A stretch of DNA of 64,000 nucleotides from Brienomyrus brachyistius. Lineage: Eukaryota; Chordata; Actinopteri; Osteoglossiformes; Mormyridae. The stretch spans positions 10,746,536 through 10,810,535 of the forward strand of contig NC_064534.1 of NCBI RefSeq assembly GCF_023856365.1, given 5' to 3'. Positions within the stretch are counted from its first letter, which is position 1, and each line of letters begins with the position of its first letter. Below, one piece after another: positions 48,384-59,420 of this stretch. Under the pieces are notes generated by a model. The model was not told the DNA's origin, did not search any database, and saw only the letters and a program-made list of their open reading frames with translations. A program made the position numbers and the translations under genes.

Positions 48384-48812
48384 AAGTCGCGGCCAAAAGT
48401 TTTGAGATTGACACAAGTATTGGTTTTCACAAAGTCTGCTGCCTCAATTTTTATGATGGCAATTTGCATAAACTCGGGCTGGACAAACAAAAATCCAGAA
48501 ATTCTGACAAACTCCAAGCATTAATTTTGCAAGAATGGGCGGCCATCAGTCAGGATTTGGCCCAGAAGTTGATTGACAGCATGCCAGGGTGAATTGCAGA
48601 GGTCTTGAAAAGACGGGCCAACACTGCAAATATTGACTCTTTGCATAACCTTAATGTAATTGTCAATAAACACATTTGACACTTATGAAATGCTTATAAT
48701 TATACTTCAGTACGCCAGAGAAACATCTGACAGAAAGATCTACAAACACCGAGGCAGCAGACATTGTGAAAACCAATACTTATATCATTCTCAAAACTTT
48801 TGGCTATGACTG
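48384..48812 (+). mobile_element. Tc1/mariner element, internally deleted, with transposase remnant
   Basis: Long terminal inverted repeats of about 70 bp (left GTCGCGGCCAAAAGTTTTGA from 48386, right TCAAAACTTTTGGCTATGAC) are flanked by TA at 48382-48383 and 48813-48814. The left arm is joined near 48470 directly to the C-terminal part of a Tc1-type transposase. This reads DKQKSRNSDKLQALILQEWA, then AAISQDLAQKLIDSMPG, a TGA stop, and IAEVLKRR. The DNA-binding domain and the catalytic part are missing, so this is a dead deletion derivative. The family is common in teleosts. Confidence 0.85.
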
Positions 48813-50622
48813 TACTTACAATGGAAGGGTTCCCAGATCTATTTCCAAGAGAGGTATCCTTTGCAAAGTTGGTAACTGGATTCTGATTCTGTAAACACTC
48901 ACGAATCTGTTAAGAGAGTGGCTTGGATTTAAGGCTCCACATAATGGACCTGAAAGCAATTTGATGATTCAACTTCTCCTAGCTCTGCGCCCCAGGGCAT
49001 GTCTGCAGCCCTGCGGAAGGTGAACCGGGGAAGGCAGGGATTAAAATGACAACGAAAACATAGTGGCCTCTCCGGGACGGATGTGACGTTCTCATGTGAG
49101 CAGAGGTCGATCAAGGTGTACAGTAATAGTCCGGCAGTGGTACCAAAAAGCACACACACACACTTGTATGCTTATGACACACACAAGTTACTGTTCACAA
49201 GCTTCCATGCTCACTTACATAGCAGCACCCATGTGTCCATAGACATCTGAGGAATTAGCAAATCGCCAAGTGGCCATTTGGCTCCGATGTTCCATCATCT
49301 CAGAGATGCAAGTTGGAAATGGAGCAGAATAGGGGTATAGATGTAAAACCAGCACAGTGAGGTGACATGGTTTTCAACAGAAGGCCAGGCTTTTCCTCAG
49401 ACTTATATGTACATAAGTAACGTGTGTAAAAAGCAGCATTGCTGCACCAGCATTGCCGCTCCAGCTTAATAAAGCATGTTTTTATGCCGTCATTTGAATC
49501 GGGGTCCCGGTCGAATCACTGGGTCCGCCAACTCACAACTGTAAATGTGAATAATATATTCAGTCGCCTGAAAGATCAGGCACACTCCCCTGTATGCTTT
49601 GCCCACACTGCAAATGTCACGTTTTAATATTTCTCTGCTCAAACATGACAAGCGTCAAATATTGGTATTAAACAGGGACCTTGGTGTGACCCGTTCTGCC
49701 AGATGTCCAGCACTTGGCTCTCCAGATTAAAATCGTTACAAAAAAATGTTAAAGAACATAAACAAAAGCCCCGATCCTCATAAACGATGGGGTCAGCTTC
49801 CCCAGAACCCCAGAAGTTCTTCGACTGAAAGTCCCGAAGGGTCTCAAATCAGGTGTATCGCTAGAGATCATTTAGGGCCCCAGGGGCCCTTGGATTCATC
49901 TTAACCCCACCCCCCCACCCCCAATTATGGCTCCCCTGCCCCAAATGATATTTTGGCTTGAATCTCGAATTGAAGCCAAGCAAATATTTTCCTTGAGTTG
50001 CAGAGAATTTGGAAGAATTTGATTACTTTTTATAATCTTTCAGATTAATTTCACTTACAAAACAATGAATTGCTTACTAAAAAAATACAAGTTACAAAAA
50101 AGAGAAAGCATGGGGGTTTTCTAAGGAATGGTCCAATTCTGTGGGTTAACGTAGAGTTCTAGGTTCTCTCATTGAACCCAAAACTGGCTTAACTGCTGAA
50201 TTTGTCATCTTCAATTTTAAAAACTCTCCGCAGTGACATTTATACAGTTTTGAAAATGGTTTAGCAGTTACTGGCACTGCTAAGCATTTTTCCTCACTGC
50301 AACATAATTATTTCAGCTGCTGAATTCTTACACAACATGGAGGCACTTTGGAAGCAGACATCTTGAGTTGGTGGCTCTATGGCTGCTTGATACAACTTCA
50401 TACCCGGAACATTAGCGGGTTATTTATGGATATAGTTTTGTGGCATTCGAAGAAAGGTTGGCAAAGGGTGGCATAGAGCAGGGAGTCGGTCCCAGGAAGC
50501 ACATTTCACGCTATAGGGGCAGATTAGAAATTGAACCACACTCAGCCAAGAGAGGTCATTGACCCCAAAATCCTGGAGGGGTACGGCTGCATTGAGACCC
50601 CATATTGTCCACAAAGCGTATA

Positions 50623-51380
50623 CAGTCAGTCCTCGGACATTCGCGAGGTTACGCTCCAGAACCCGTCGCGAAGGAGGAGGATTCGCGGATGTTTGGAAGA
50701 GTCACTAAAAATGGTAATATGTGCTTATTTCTACAGTTTAAACCCTAAATATGCTCCCAAAACACTTTCATTTCATTTAAAAGTTAGCTTAATACAATAC
50801 CTTTAAAAACCAACCCTTTCAGTGTTTATAGCAGATGCGTCTCAAGATGGAAACCCGTGACGCATTTGTGATCGTTGAATTTACATTAATGTGTACTTGT
50901 TATTACAAAATAGTAAATGAACCCTTTTCTAATAATTATGTAACCATTTTTGTTTCTGTCACGTATTACCTGCGCACGGACCGGGGAATCGGGGAACACG
51001 GGGTTTAATTAAAAGGTATAAAGACAAGCAGGACAACGTTACAGGCAGCAAACTCAAAATAACGTTAATGACCGGTCTCAGGAAACATCCTTAAATGCAA
51101 ACTGAAATACACAGGACTAATGACAGCAACAGGAAACAGAGCTGATCACACGGGGATTGCACACGAGGTAGATGAGGGGGCGTGGCACGCGGGAGGATCA
51201 GACCAGCAGGTCATGACAGTTCCAAAGGGAATAAACTTTGCGAATGGGATTCGCGTCTTGTAAAGGTACAGAAAAAAGGTACGAAAATAATCGCAGATGC
51301 AAATAAGTTCGATTCCAATGAAATTTTCGCGGATCTTTGAATTCGCGAATCACGAAGCTCGAATGTACGAGGGCTGACTG
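50623..51380. mobile_element. pogo/Tc1-type element with TTCGCGA-containing ends
   Basis: The left end CAGTCAGTCCTCGGACATTC and the reverse complement of the right end (CAGTCAGCCCTCGTACATTC) agree at 18 of 20 positions. Both are flanked by TA (50621-50622 and 51381-51382). The subterminal regions are rich in TTCGCG/CGCGAA words, as in a family of pogo-like MITEs in vertebrates. The interior carries the separate insert at 50956-51219 and no transposase. Confidence 0.75.
50956..51219. mobile_element. Nested repeat with CTGTCA ends inside the pogo-type element
   Basis: The insert begins CTGTCACG and ends CATGACAG. It is GC-richer than the host element and includes GGGGGCGTGGCACGCGGGAG and GATCAGACCAGCAGGTCATG, phrases common in a fish repeat. 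A secondary match, ACCTGC, lies just inside both ends. The superfamily is unclear. Confidence 0.45.
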
Positions 51381-51661
51381 TACGGCGAAAGTAACCTGAC
51401 CCATGGGAAGTGAAGATATAAAACGTGTTGAATTAAAACATTATAAAACATTATAAAAAACGTAAAATCATTTTATGACTTCACATCCTTTCCATGGTGT
51501 TGCCTGACTTATGCTTCCTGGGGTCAACTCCATGTTTTCCGGCACACTACATTAAGGGTAATATTATAAGCTTTGTTTTTGGGAAGACTGGCAAACTTTG
51601 AAACATACCCTTACTGTGTAGTGCAGAGTCAGATTCAGGATAGTCAGTGTTTGTGTGCACA

Positions 51662-51663
<2 letters not shown>

Positions 51664-51740
<77 letters not shown>
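51664..51740. repeat. Compound (GT)n(GA)n microsatellite
   Basis: About 15 GT units are followed directly by about 22 GA units. Confidence 0.95.
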
Positions 51741-51742
<2 letters not shown>

Positions 51743-53273
51743 CATGCTTGCACATTCAAACAGTCAATACACACTGACCCAGGCGCAGGATATGTATGCA
51801 CTGGTGTGTGCTATGTCAGCTGGATACAGCTGGTCGTGCTGACTGGCGTAGGAAACCTGTTTAAGATGGAGGACTCCCTGCTCCTTTTCATAGGCTGCCG
51901 CGTCCAATTAACACTGTCCATTAAAGGTGTCCATGGGGTCCTCAGTGCAGACACTGATAATTGGATGATAAAGTTGTTAATTAGGTTGAGCCTGAGTTTG
52001 TACACAAATCCACCTGAGCCACTGTGGAGTGACCCCAGTCTAGAGCGTGTGTTTATGACAACCTGACGATTTGTGTGAAGCACTAGCGATTCACTGGCAC
52101 TGCACAAGTTCACTGGCACTGGCACTGTGCAGTTCAGTCTGGAACATGTACCAGCTGTCAACTGTGCTCAGCATCGTACCCGGGGGTTTGGGACGGGGAA
52201 CAGCATCCATTCCCCCTCCCACCTTCTTCTGCTTCCCCCTGCAGAGTCAGAGCTGGGATAGGTCCCCAGCGACCAATCAGGAGGGAGCGGACACATCACT
52301 TACATCCGATGCAGAGATGGTGTAAAGACAGTCCCAGGGATCTGAACATGCTGTTCTGTGCCTCACCGCAGCCATAGGAGGGGGGGCTTTGTCACCCCCC
52401 CCCCTCCTTTATCAGGCATTCCATCACTCTGCTGGTGTGGCTGAAGAAGTACCAAGCCATGCACCATTGCCTAAAAGGCATAGACAGAGTGATTAGGAAG
52501 GTCAGAGCTGGGCTCTCCGGGTTGGGGGGGGGGCGCTACCAGTGTCCAGCTGGGAGGGGCTAGCATACACAAGATTTCTTACTCCCCTAGGTTGGGGGGT
52601 GATTAATATGCACACACAGTAACTCACAAACTACTCACTTTATTGTGTGCTGGTCTGCTACCCAGCATCCTGGTGTCCCTGGGGGCTTTTGGGGTGAAAT
52701 GAGAAAATGGCACATTGGCGATTGGCTGTAGTAGCATCAGCGCTAGCAGCCTTCAGCGGCAGGTCCGCTCTGACCCGGACGCGGTCCGACAGCTCGCGGT
52801 CCTCCTGAGGCGGACAGCAGACTGGATGGGAAGCTCGACTTGGAGAGTTTGAGCCTGGAGCTTTTGCAAATATGAGATCAAGAAGGCAACAGCCCCCCCC
52901 CCTCCAACAAAGCTGAACCTTTCCTTGGTAACAGCTCCTAGTACACATCACCTATGTGAAAATTTGCACATCTACGGGCACATTTGAATGCTTCTTTTCA
53001 GATATCCCTTCTTGCTTGTCTCTTGAGAGACATTCACTTAAATATGCACAGTTTAAAATGTGTACAGAGGGACAGGACATTTATCTGGTGCCCCTGGAGC
53101 ATTTCAGGGGGTTAAGGACCTTGATCAAGGACCCAGCAGAGAGCCCCCCCCCCCCCCCCCCCCATAAGGTAACCATGGGCCCCATAATGTCGGACATGGG
53201 AACTGGCTGGAATCTAAGACCCATCGCTGCTGCTTCTTCACAGAGCCACAGTGAGACCCTCTGGTCCTGATGA

Positions 53274-53684
<411 letters not shown>

Positions 53685-54059
53685 TAAATTGGATTTGACT
53701 TATCGGGCAGCTGTTATCCGAGGTAGCTCGCTCCCCCCACCCCCCCGGGGGACGAATTTCCCAAAATGAATGCTGAATAGTTTGACCATGAGTAGCTAAA
53801 GTGTTTAAAGTAGTTTATAGCTGTACGTTAATCGATTTCTGCTGATATTCAGTGGAGCGCATTAATAGGATTTACGTACAAAAAATAATTTCAGGAAGTT
53901 TAGTAGCAGTGTAGCCTCACACCTCCAGGGCTTGGGTTTGGATTCCCGCCCTTGGCTCATCCAATTAGCTAATATGGGAAAAATTTTAATTTCCTGATCC
54001 TTTCAATGAGGGTGTTCAAGTAATATTTTTGGCACATAATGTCTATTAAAAAACAAGGG

Positions 54060-54305
54060 CATCAGAGTGGCTTGGTGGGTGGAACTGTGACCTCTCCCAG
54101 ACACGCATTCCCTTGTTTGAATGGGTTCAGAAGTCCAAAAATATGCATTTAGGTGAACCGGTGTCTCTGAATTGTCCTTAAAGTGTGTGCGAATGGGTGT
54201 GCAGTCTATGCATGGTGTCCCCTGCCTAGTGTCCTGTTCTGCACAGGATTGACTATAACCTCACTGCGACCCTGTATTGGAGAAGCAGTTATGGAAGATG
54301 GATGG
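54060..54305 (+). repeat. ATGGATGG-family dispersed repeat
   Basis: The copy runs from GAGTGGCTTGGTGGGTGGAA, through AGTCCAAAAATATGCATTTA and CTGCACAGGATTGACTATAA, to CTGCGACCCTGTATTGGAGA, and ends AGATGGATGG. It lies in the same orientation as the copy at 62770-63125. Confidence 0.65.
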
Positions 54306-54937
54306 ATAATTTACATTAACCAAATACAGCGTTCTCGTATTATTGTCGTCCCGCATCTCGATAAGACCAGTCAGGGTACTGGGAATGAGCATGAGTTATA
54401 ACCTTCCCACTACCGATGAATTTGCATGTGACCAACCCCATTCTATATGCATTGAAAGCCATCGGATCGTGGTCTTCATTAAAGTGACTAACAGCGGCTC
54501 TCTGCACTCAATGTGAAGAAGACAGAGTTTACGGCGAGCTATGGCGAGCGACAGCGCGCTCATAGCGATCCGTGCACGCAGTGCTGCCACTGTGAACGAC
54601 GCGAGCGATTGCATGCAACACAGTGCAGAAGAATCTAGGTGCGAAAGGCAGGATTTTTCATATTTGTCTGTTGCTGAGAGTAACACGCTTATTTATTTAT
54701 TATACCTTCACGCAAAATGCTGCAGCGATTAGGGCCGCATGAGCAAAGGGAGACCGTCAGTGTGCGTCACCTGGGCTTGTTCAGGCGAAACGTCGGGCTG
54801 AGTAAACAGGGCGTGGGGAGAGGGGGGGTAAATCAGTAAATCAAACAAAGACAAAGACATTAGCTAATCGGCTCAATCCCATGCTACTCTGAAGGCTGGC
54901 TGTGCTTGTGTCCTGGGAAGACAGCACGACATCACTG

Positions 54938-54951
54938 CCCCCCCCCCCCCC
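54938..54951. repeat. Poly-C tract (14 nt)
   Basis: A homopolymer run; one of about a dozen poly-G or poly-C runs of 10 or more in this window. Confidence 0.9.
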
Positions 54952-55102
54952 AACAGACCTGCTGGGCGACAGTGGTCTACGTACAACGCAGCCAGGGGTC
55001 TTTTCGGGGACCAGAGGGCTGAGATACAGGGCTGAGATTGGTCAGCCTGGCAGCTGTTACATGACAATAGGGATTCGGAGTGAGGAGCTGCTATTAGCTA
55101 CT

Positions 55103-55290
55103 AGAATAGAATAGAATAGAATAGAATAGAATAGAATAGAATAGAATAGAATAGAATAGAATGCCTTTTATTGTCACTATACACATGTAGAATGAGATTA
55201 AAAGCAGCTCCTCCCGTGCAAACATGTATGTAGAATAGACAACAAATAGTGCCTGTAGTATAATGCTGCCTATAATGCACTATAATGCTG
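55103..55290. repeat. (AATAG)n array joined to a dispersed repeat end
   Basis: About twelve AATAG pentamers (55103-55164) are followed by AATGCCTTTTATTGTCACTA, then TACACATGTAGAATGAGATT and AAAGCAGCTCCTCCCGTGCA. This join of a pentamer tail to a TTTTATTGTCA sequence is the 3' end of a dispersed retroelement family in fish, read on the minus strand. Confidence 0.65.
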
Positions 55291-55963
55291 CCTATTTCTT
55301 TTTTTGCACATATAACTAACCACAAATAAACAAAAAAAAAACAAATAAAATAAACAGCAAATTATAACTAATTAAAGTTACAAATACATTTCCTGCAAAT
55401 TGATTCCATTAGCATAAAAAAAGACAATTTAAAGATTTATTTTCTCTTCCTTGGAATACTCATTGGGGATACCAATAGGGCTAAACTCCTTTACAGTCTA
55501 CAAAGCGCTAATATGCATCTCATTGATTTCTTAATTAGCTCCTTAGCATGTTCTCCTGCAGAAGTACTACAGCCTGTATTTGCCTGGAGTGTATTATGTA
55601 CATTGTAATAGCAGCAGTCTCGGCCGTCTTCGTTCTGAACTGCATTAATTATAAACACAAAGCTTAAATTTAGGAAGGAATGACTCAGGAAAACCGTTCT
55701 GAAAAATCCCGGAAAGTGCGTGACTTGCAGCAAATTTATGGGCAGTATTTTCCAGAGGATAGATGGGATATATTTGCTTTGCGGTGGATTTTAGAGGCGC
55801 AGCGTCGTTTCAAGCCGGTGTCGCCCTCAGTGGCGTAGCTGGAGAAGTAAGTCTTTCTGCAAAATCTGATATTGTCCTGCTTTTTATCCTGACCTTCTGT
55901 GTCTTACCCTGCAACTACAGGTCAAGAGTGTCACTGTACCCACATTTTCTGTACCCACTGTAT

Positions 55964-56010
55964 CCTATGTTGGGGGTCTGGAGCCTATGTTGGGGGTCTG
56001 GAGCCTATGT
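55964..56010. repeat. 20-bp tandem duplication
   Basis: CCTATGTTGGGGGTCTGGAG occurs twice in tandem, followed by CCTATGTTGG. Confidence 0.85.
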
Positions 56011-56439
56011 TGGACACCTATGGGCAATTTGGCAACTGCATTTCACCATATTTTTGAACTGTGAGGGGATGTATGCAATGGAAACGGGGGAAGAACAAGC
56101 AAATTCACACACAGAATTCCACAGGAGTGTGAGACAATAGTGTTACTGTAACTACCACACTGCTTCCTCAGGCAACATCCATCAATTTGCTGCAGGGGGG
56201 GTGGATCCTAACCTGGAATAGCAATCTGTGCACGCAGTCCTGCCACTGTGAACCATGCAAACAACTGCAACACAGTGCAGTTGTAGTACGAAATGAGTAC
56301 GAAATACATTTTTTTCATGCTTGTCTATTACTGAGAGTCATTACTCATTAGGTCAGCAGTCCGTAACATGCTTGTTTATTTATGCTTATTTATTTACATA
56401 CACACCTACGGACATTTCGGTAACTTCAATTAGCCTCAG

Positions 56440-56660
56440 TATATTTGCGGACTGGGGCGGTGGACCAGAGTTCCCAGAGGAAACCCCACAACGACGTGGG
56501 GAGAACATGCAGACTCCACACACACGGAGCCATGGAGACTCAACCCTGGTTCCAGAGGTGTGAGGCAACAGTGCTAACCACTGCACCACCGTGCTAACCA
56601 CTGCACCACCGTGCTAACCACTGCACCACCGTGCTAACCACTGCACCACCATGCCGCCCC
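56440..56660 (-). repeat. ATGGATGG-family repeat end with 4 x 20-bp tandem units
   Basis: Sequence from CAGAGGAAACCCCACAACGA, through ACATGCAGACTCCACACACA, to GTGAGGCAACAGTGCTAACC is the reverse orientation of the 62770 copy. The terminal unit GTGCTAACCACTGCACCACC is then repeated at 56571, 56591, 56611 and 56631, a local expansion of the element's own end. Confidence 0.75.
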
Positions 56661-57034
56661 TCAGAACATGTGACAGTAGAACTTTAAATTTGAATGTTAT
56701 GTTGTAATTTTCCTGGTGTGTTTGCACCATGACTTTTTGGAGTATAAGAAAGGTCCATGTCCTTATTGTAATGCCTCTGAATAACATTTCCTCTCTCCCA
56801 GGGGGTGGGGTGGGGTGGGATGGGGTCGGGTGATGCTGCCTCTCATCTTGACGTTAAAACCATCACACTAGCAGGGCATGGAGTGGGAAGGGAAGATCTC
56901 AGTCATGAAGCATCTCTAGCGTGGCCTTATTCCTCGGGCCCGGGGGGAGACAGAAATCGTTTTTATTTTGTCTGATGACAAGGCCATTAGCATTCTGGGC
57001 TGCAGAGGAGCTGTGAGTATTATCACTGAGCGCA

Positions 57035-57690
57035 CAGACACACACAGACACAGACAGACAGACACACACAGACACAGACAGACAGACACAGACAGACAGA
57101 CATACACATACAGACACACACACAGACAGACACATACAGACACAGACAGGCAGACACACACACACAAACAGACAGACACACATACACCCCCACACACACT
57201 GACACACACAGACAGACAGACACAGACAGACACACACACACAAACAGACAGACAAACATACACCCCCACACACACTGACACACACACACAGACAGACACA
57301 CACAGACACACACATACGCCTCCACACACATTGACATTGACAGACAGACAGACACACACACACAGAGACAGACAGACACACACAGACACACAAACAGACA
57401 AACATACACCCCCACACACACTGACACACACAGACAGACAGACAGACACACACACACACACAAACAGACAGACACACATACACCCCCACACACACTGACA
57501 CACACAGACAGACAGACACACACACAAACAGACAGACACACATACACCCCCACACACACTGACACACACAGACAGACAGACACACACAGACACACACATA
57601 CGCCTCCACACACATTGACACTGACAGACAGACAGACACACAAACACACTCACAGACAGACAGACACACACATACACACAAACAGACATG
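57035..57690. repeat. GACA/CA compound satellite with higher-order ~55-90-bp units
   Basis: About 650 bp of CA, GACA and CAAACA motifs carry recurring landmarks CATACACCCCCACACACACT or CATACGCCTCCACACACATT near 57181, 57258, 57312, 57404, 57478, 57541 and 57596. These define irregular higher-order units. Frames of 200 or more codons on both strands are artefacts of the repeat (V-C-L-S on the minus strand, T-D-R-Q on the plus). Confidence 0.93.
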
Positions 57691-57699
57691 TGCTCATAT

Positions 57700-57929
57700 C
57701 TTTGGTGGACGGTTCATTCATTTCCATGAGCAAAGCCCTAATCCCAACAATGACGACCTTAACCCCTTCCCACCCCTAACCTTAACCATAAGTATCTTTT
57801 GGCATTTTTAGTTTTTTGATTGCAGTCACAGATTTTTATAAAATTGAATTTCCCCTTGTGGGGACCAAAAAATAATGGTCCCCACAAACATCAAAGCATT
57901 TAGTCCTCACAATGTAATGCATGCCTGAA

Positions 57930-57965
<36 letters not shown>
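57700..57965 (-). repeat. GTCCCCAC-family dispersed repeat plus CA microsatellite
   Basis: This is the reverse complement of the copy at 31371-31625: TTCATTTCCATGAGCAAAGC, AATGACGACCTTAACC, CACCCCTAACCTTAACCATA, GGCATTTTTAGTTTTTTGAT, TGCAGTCACAGATTTTTATA, then CCCCTTGTGGGGACC and GGTCCCCACAA, ending in (CA)n at 57931-57964. Confidence 0.75.
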
Positions 57966-57967
<2 letters not shown>

Positions 57968-58099
57968 ATACAGACACATAACAGAAGTGTTATTGGTTAT
58001 TAAAGGTTCCAGAAAAGGAGCAGCCTTGTTGAATCTGGCCCCATCTTCCAGACTTAAGGTTGGCCACTGGATTCTTGGGAGAGGCCTGCGGGGGGGTGT

Positions 58100-59100
58100 T
58101 TAAGTTTAAGGCGTTAGAAAGTATCATAGAAAATGTTTCCCTCCTATTTACAGTGATAAAAAAAAATACTGTCGGGATTGGGTGACCGCATGGGACCATG
58201 CTTGTGATTGGATGAGCCAAGCCCAACCTGGTCCCCCACGGAGCTAGGCTTAGCTGGTGTAAATGCTCGATTTGCAGGTTTGCAGGAAGTATCTGTGCGC
58301 TCTATTCAGAATCGACTGAAATTCGTTTCACCGGCTTTATGCTCACTTGCTCTGCAGGGGGCGATACTGAGCATTCTTTCAGCTTTGAGAATGCTGTAAG
58401 CTCAACAAAAGATGTAATCTGGATCGTGTAACCCCTATCCCAAAATTCGAGGTCAGGGAAGCACAAGCCCTTTCCAATTCTGTATGAATCTGGTACCTGG
58501 TTCCATTTCCTAGTCTCCCTCCCTTCCCAGCAATGGTTCGGGACTTCGTGTGTTTCACAAGGACACCACCTCCCACCCCTATCCTGCCATGTTCCCCTTC
58601 GGCGTTCACAGGTGGTGCCTTCTAGGCACGGTCTGCTGCTCGGCTGGCCTGATTTGCCTCTCGGACATCCAGGAACCGAATCCTGCCATCTGAATCATTA
58701 AAATGCCCAGGAGTGGATTGCTGAGCTTTTGAGAATGCCAAATGTTTGTGGCTGAACAATTTAAGGTTTTAGGGCTGAGCACTCCATTGAAGCGGCCCTA
58801 ACTTTATTCTCTCTACAAGCTAATAAATACTATTTGCCTAACTTCATTTGCTGAAAAGGTTACATTCTGCTCCGGGTACTTTGTCAGAGGTACAATACCA
58901 ATTCTCAACTTGGGAGTAGAATCTTTAACATTCTGACCAAAAGTCTTGCTTATTTTATAATTTTGCCATCTGCCGCCTCGGTATGTCATGCTCTGCTATT
59001 TGTACATGACAGGGCAATCCCCTCACTTGCTTTTAACAAGCCCCCGGTGGCTTGACTTGCTATCTTTCAAGTCACATTGAACCATCACACTGCACACATA
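58100..59100. other. hcn1 intron 3, stretch without recognised elements
   Basis: This is sequence of mixed composition with no recognised repeat and no splice-bounded frame. A 76-codon minus-strand frame at 58379-58609 has no domain features. Confidence 0.5.
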
Positions 59101-59103
59101 TAT

Positions 59104-59420
59104 AACCATCCATTCAATTTTCATAACCACTTCTCCTGTAGAAGGATCGTTTTGAGCCAAGAGTCAGGCCCAGGATGCACAGAGCGAGGCAGGAGACACC
59201 CTGGAAGTGATGCCGATCCATCGCAAGGCACAAATCTCTCTCACTCACGCAGGCACAGACCAAGGGCAAAATCGAGACGCCAATCTGATGATATTTCGGG
59301 CAGCAGGAGCTCAAATAAGGACCAGGTGGAAACTAATCGCAGGGACAACATGCAAATGTACAGCCCTGAGCTGCACCGCGACCCGTCGCAAGGATACATG
59401 TCCAATGTGAGTGGTGAACG
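59104..59420 (-). repeat. ATGGATGG-family repeat, degenerate
   Basis: It begins ATAACCATCCATTCAATTTT and continues CAGGCCCAGGATGCACAGAG, CGATCCATCGCAAGGCACAA, GAGACGCCAATCTGATGATA, ACATGCAAATGTACAGCC. This follows the order of the family in reverse orientation. The 208-codon open frame across it is not a gene. Confidence 0.6.

Noticed and set aside
56899..57689. 260- and 257-codon Cys/Val frames and a plus-strand Thr/Asp/Arg/Gln frame
   Set aside because: They are translations of the GACA/CA array in several frames at once, with no start context, splice sites or domain.
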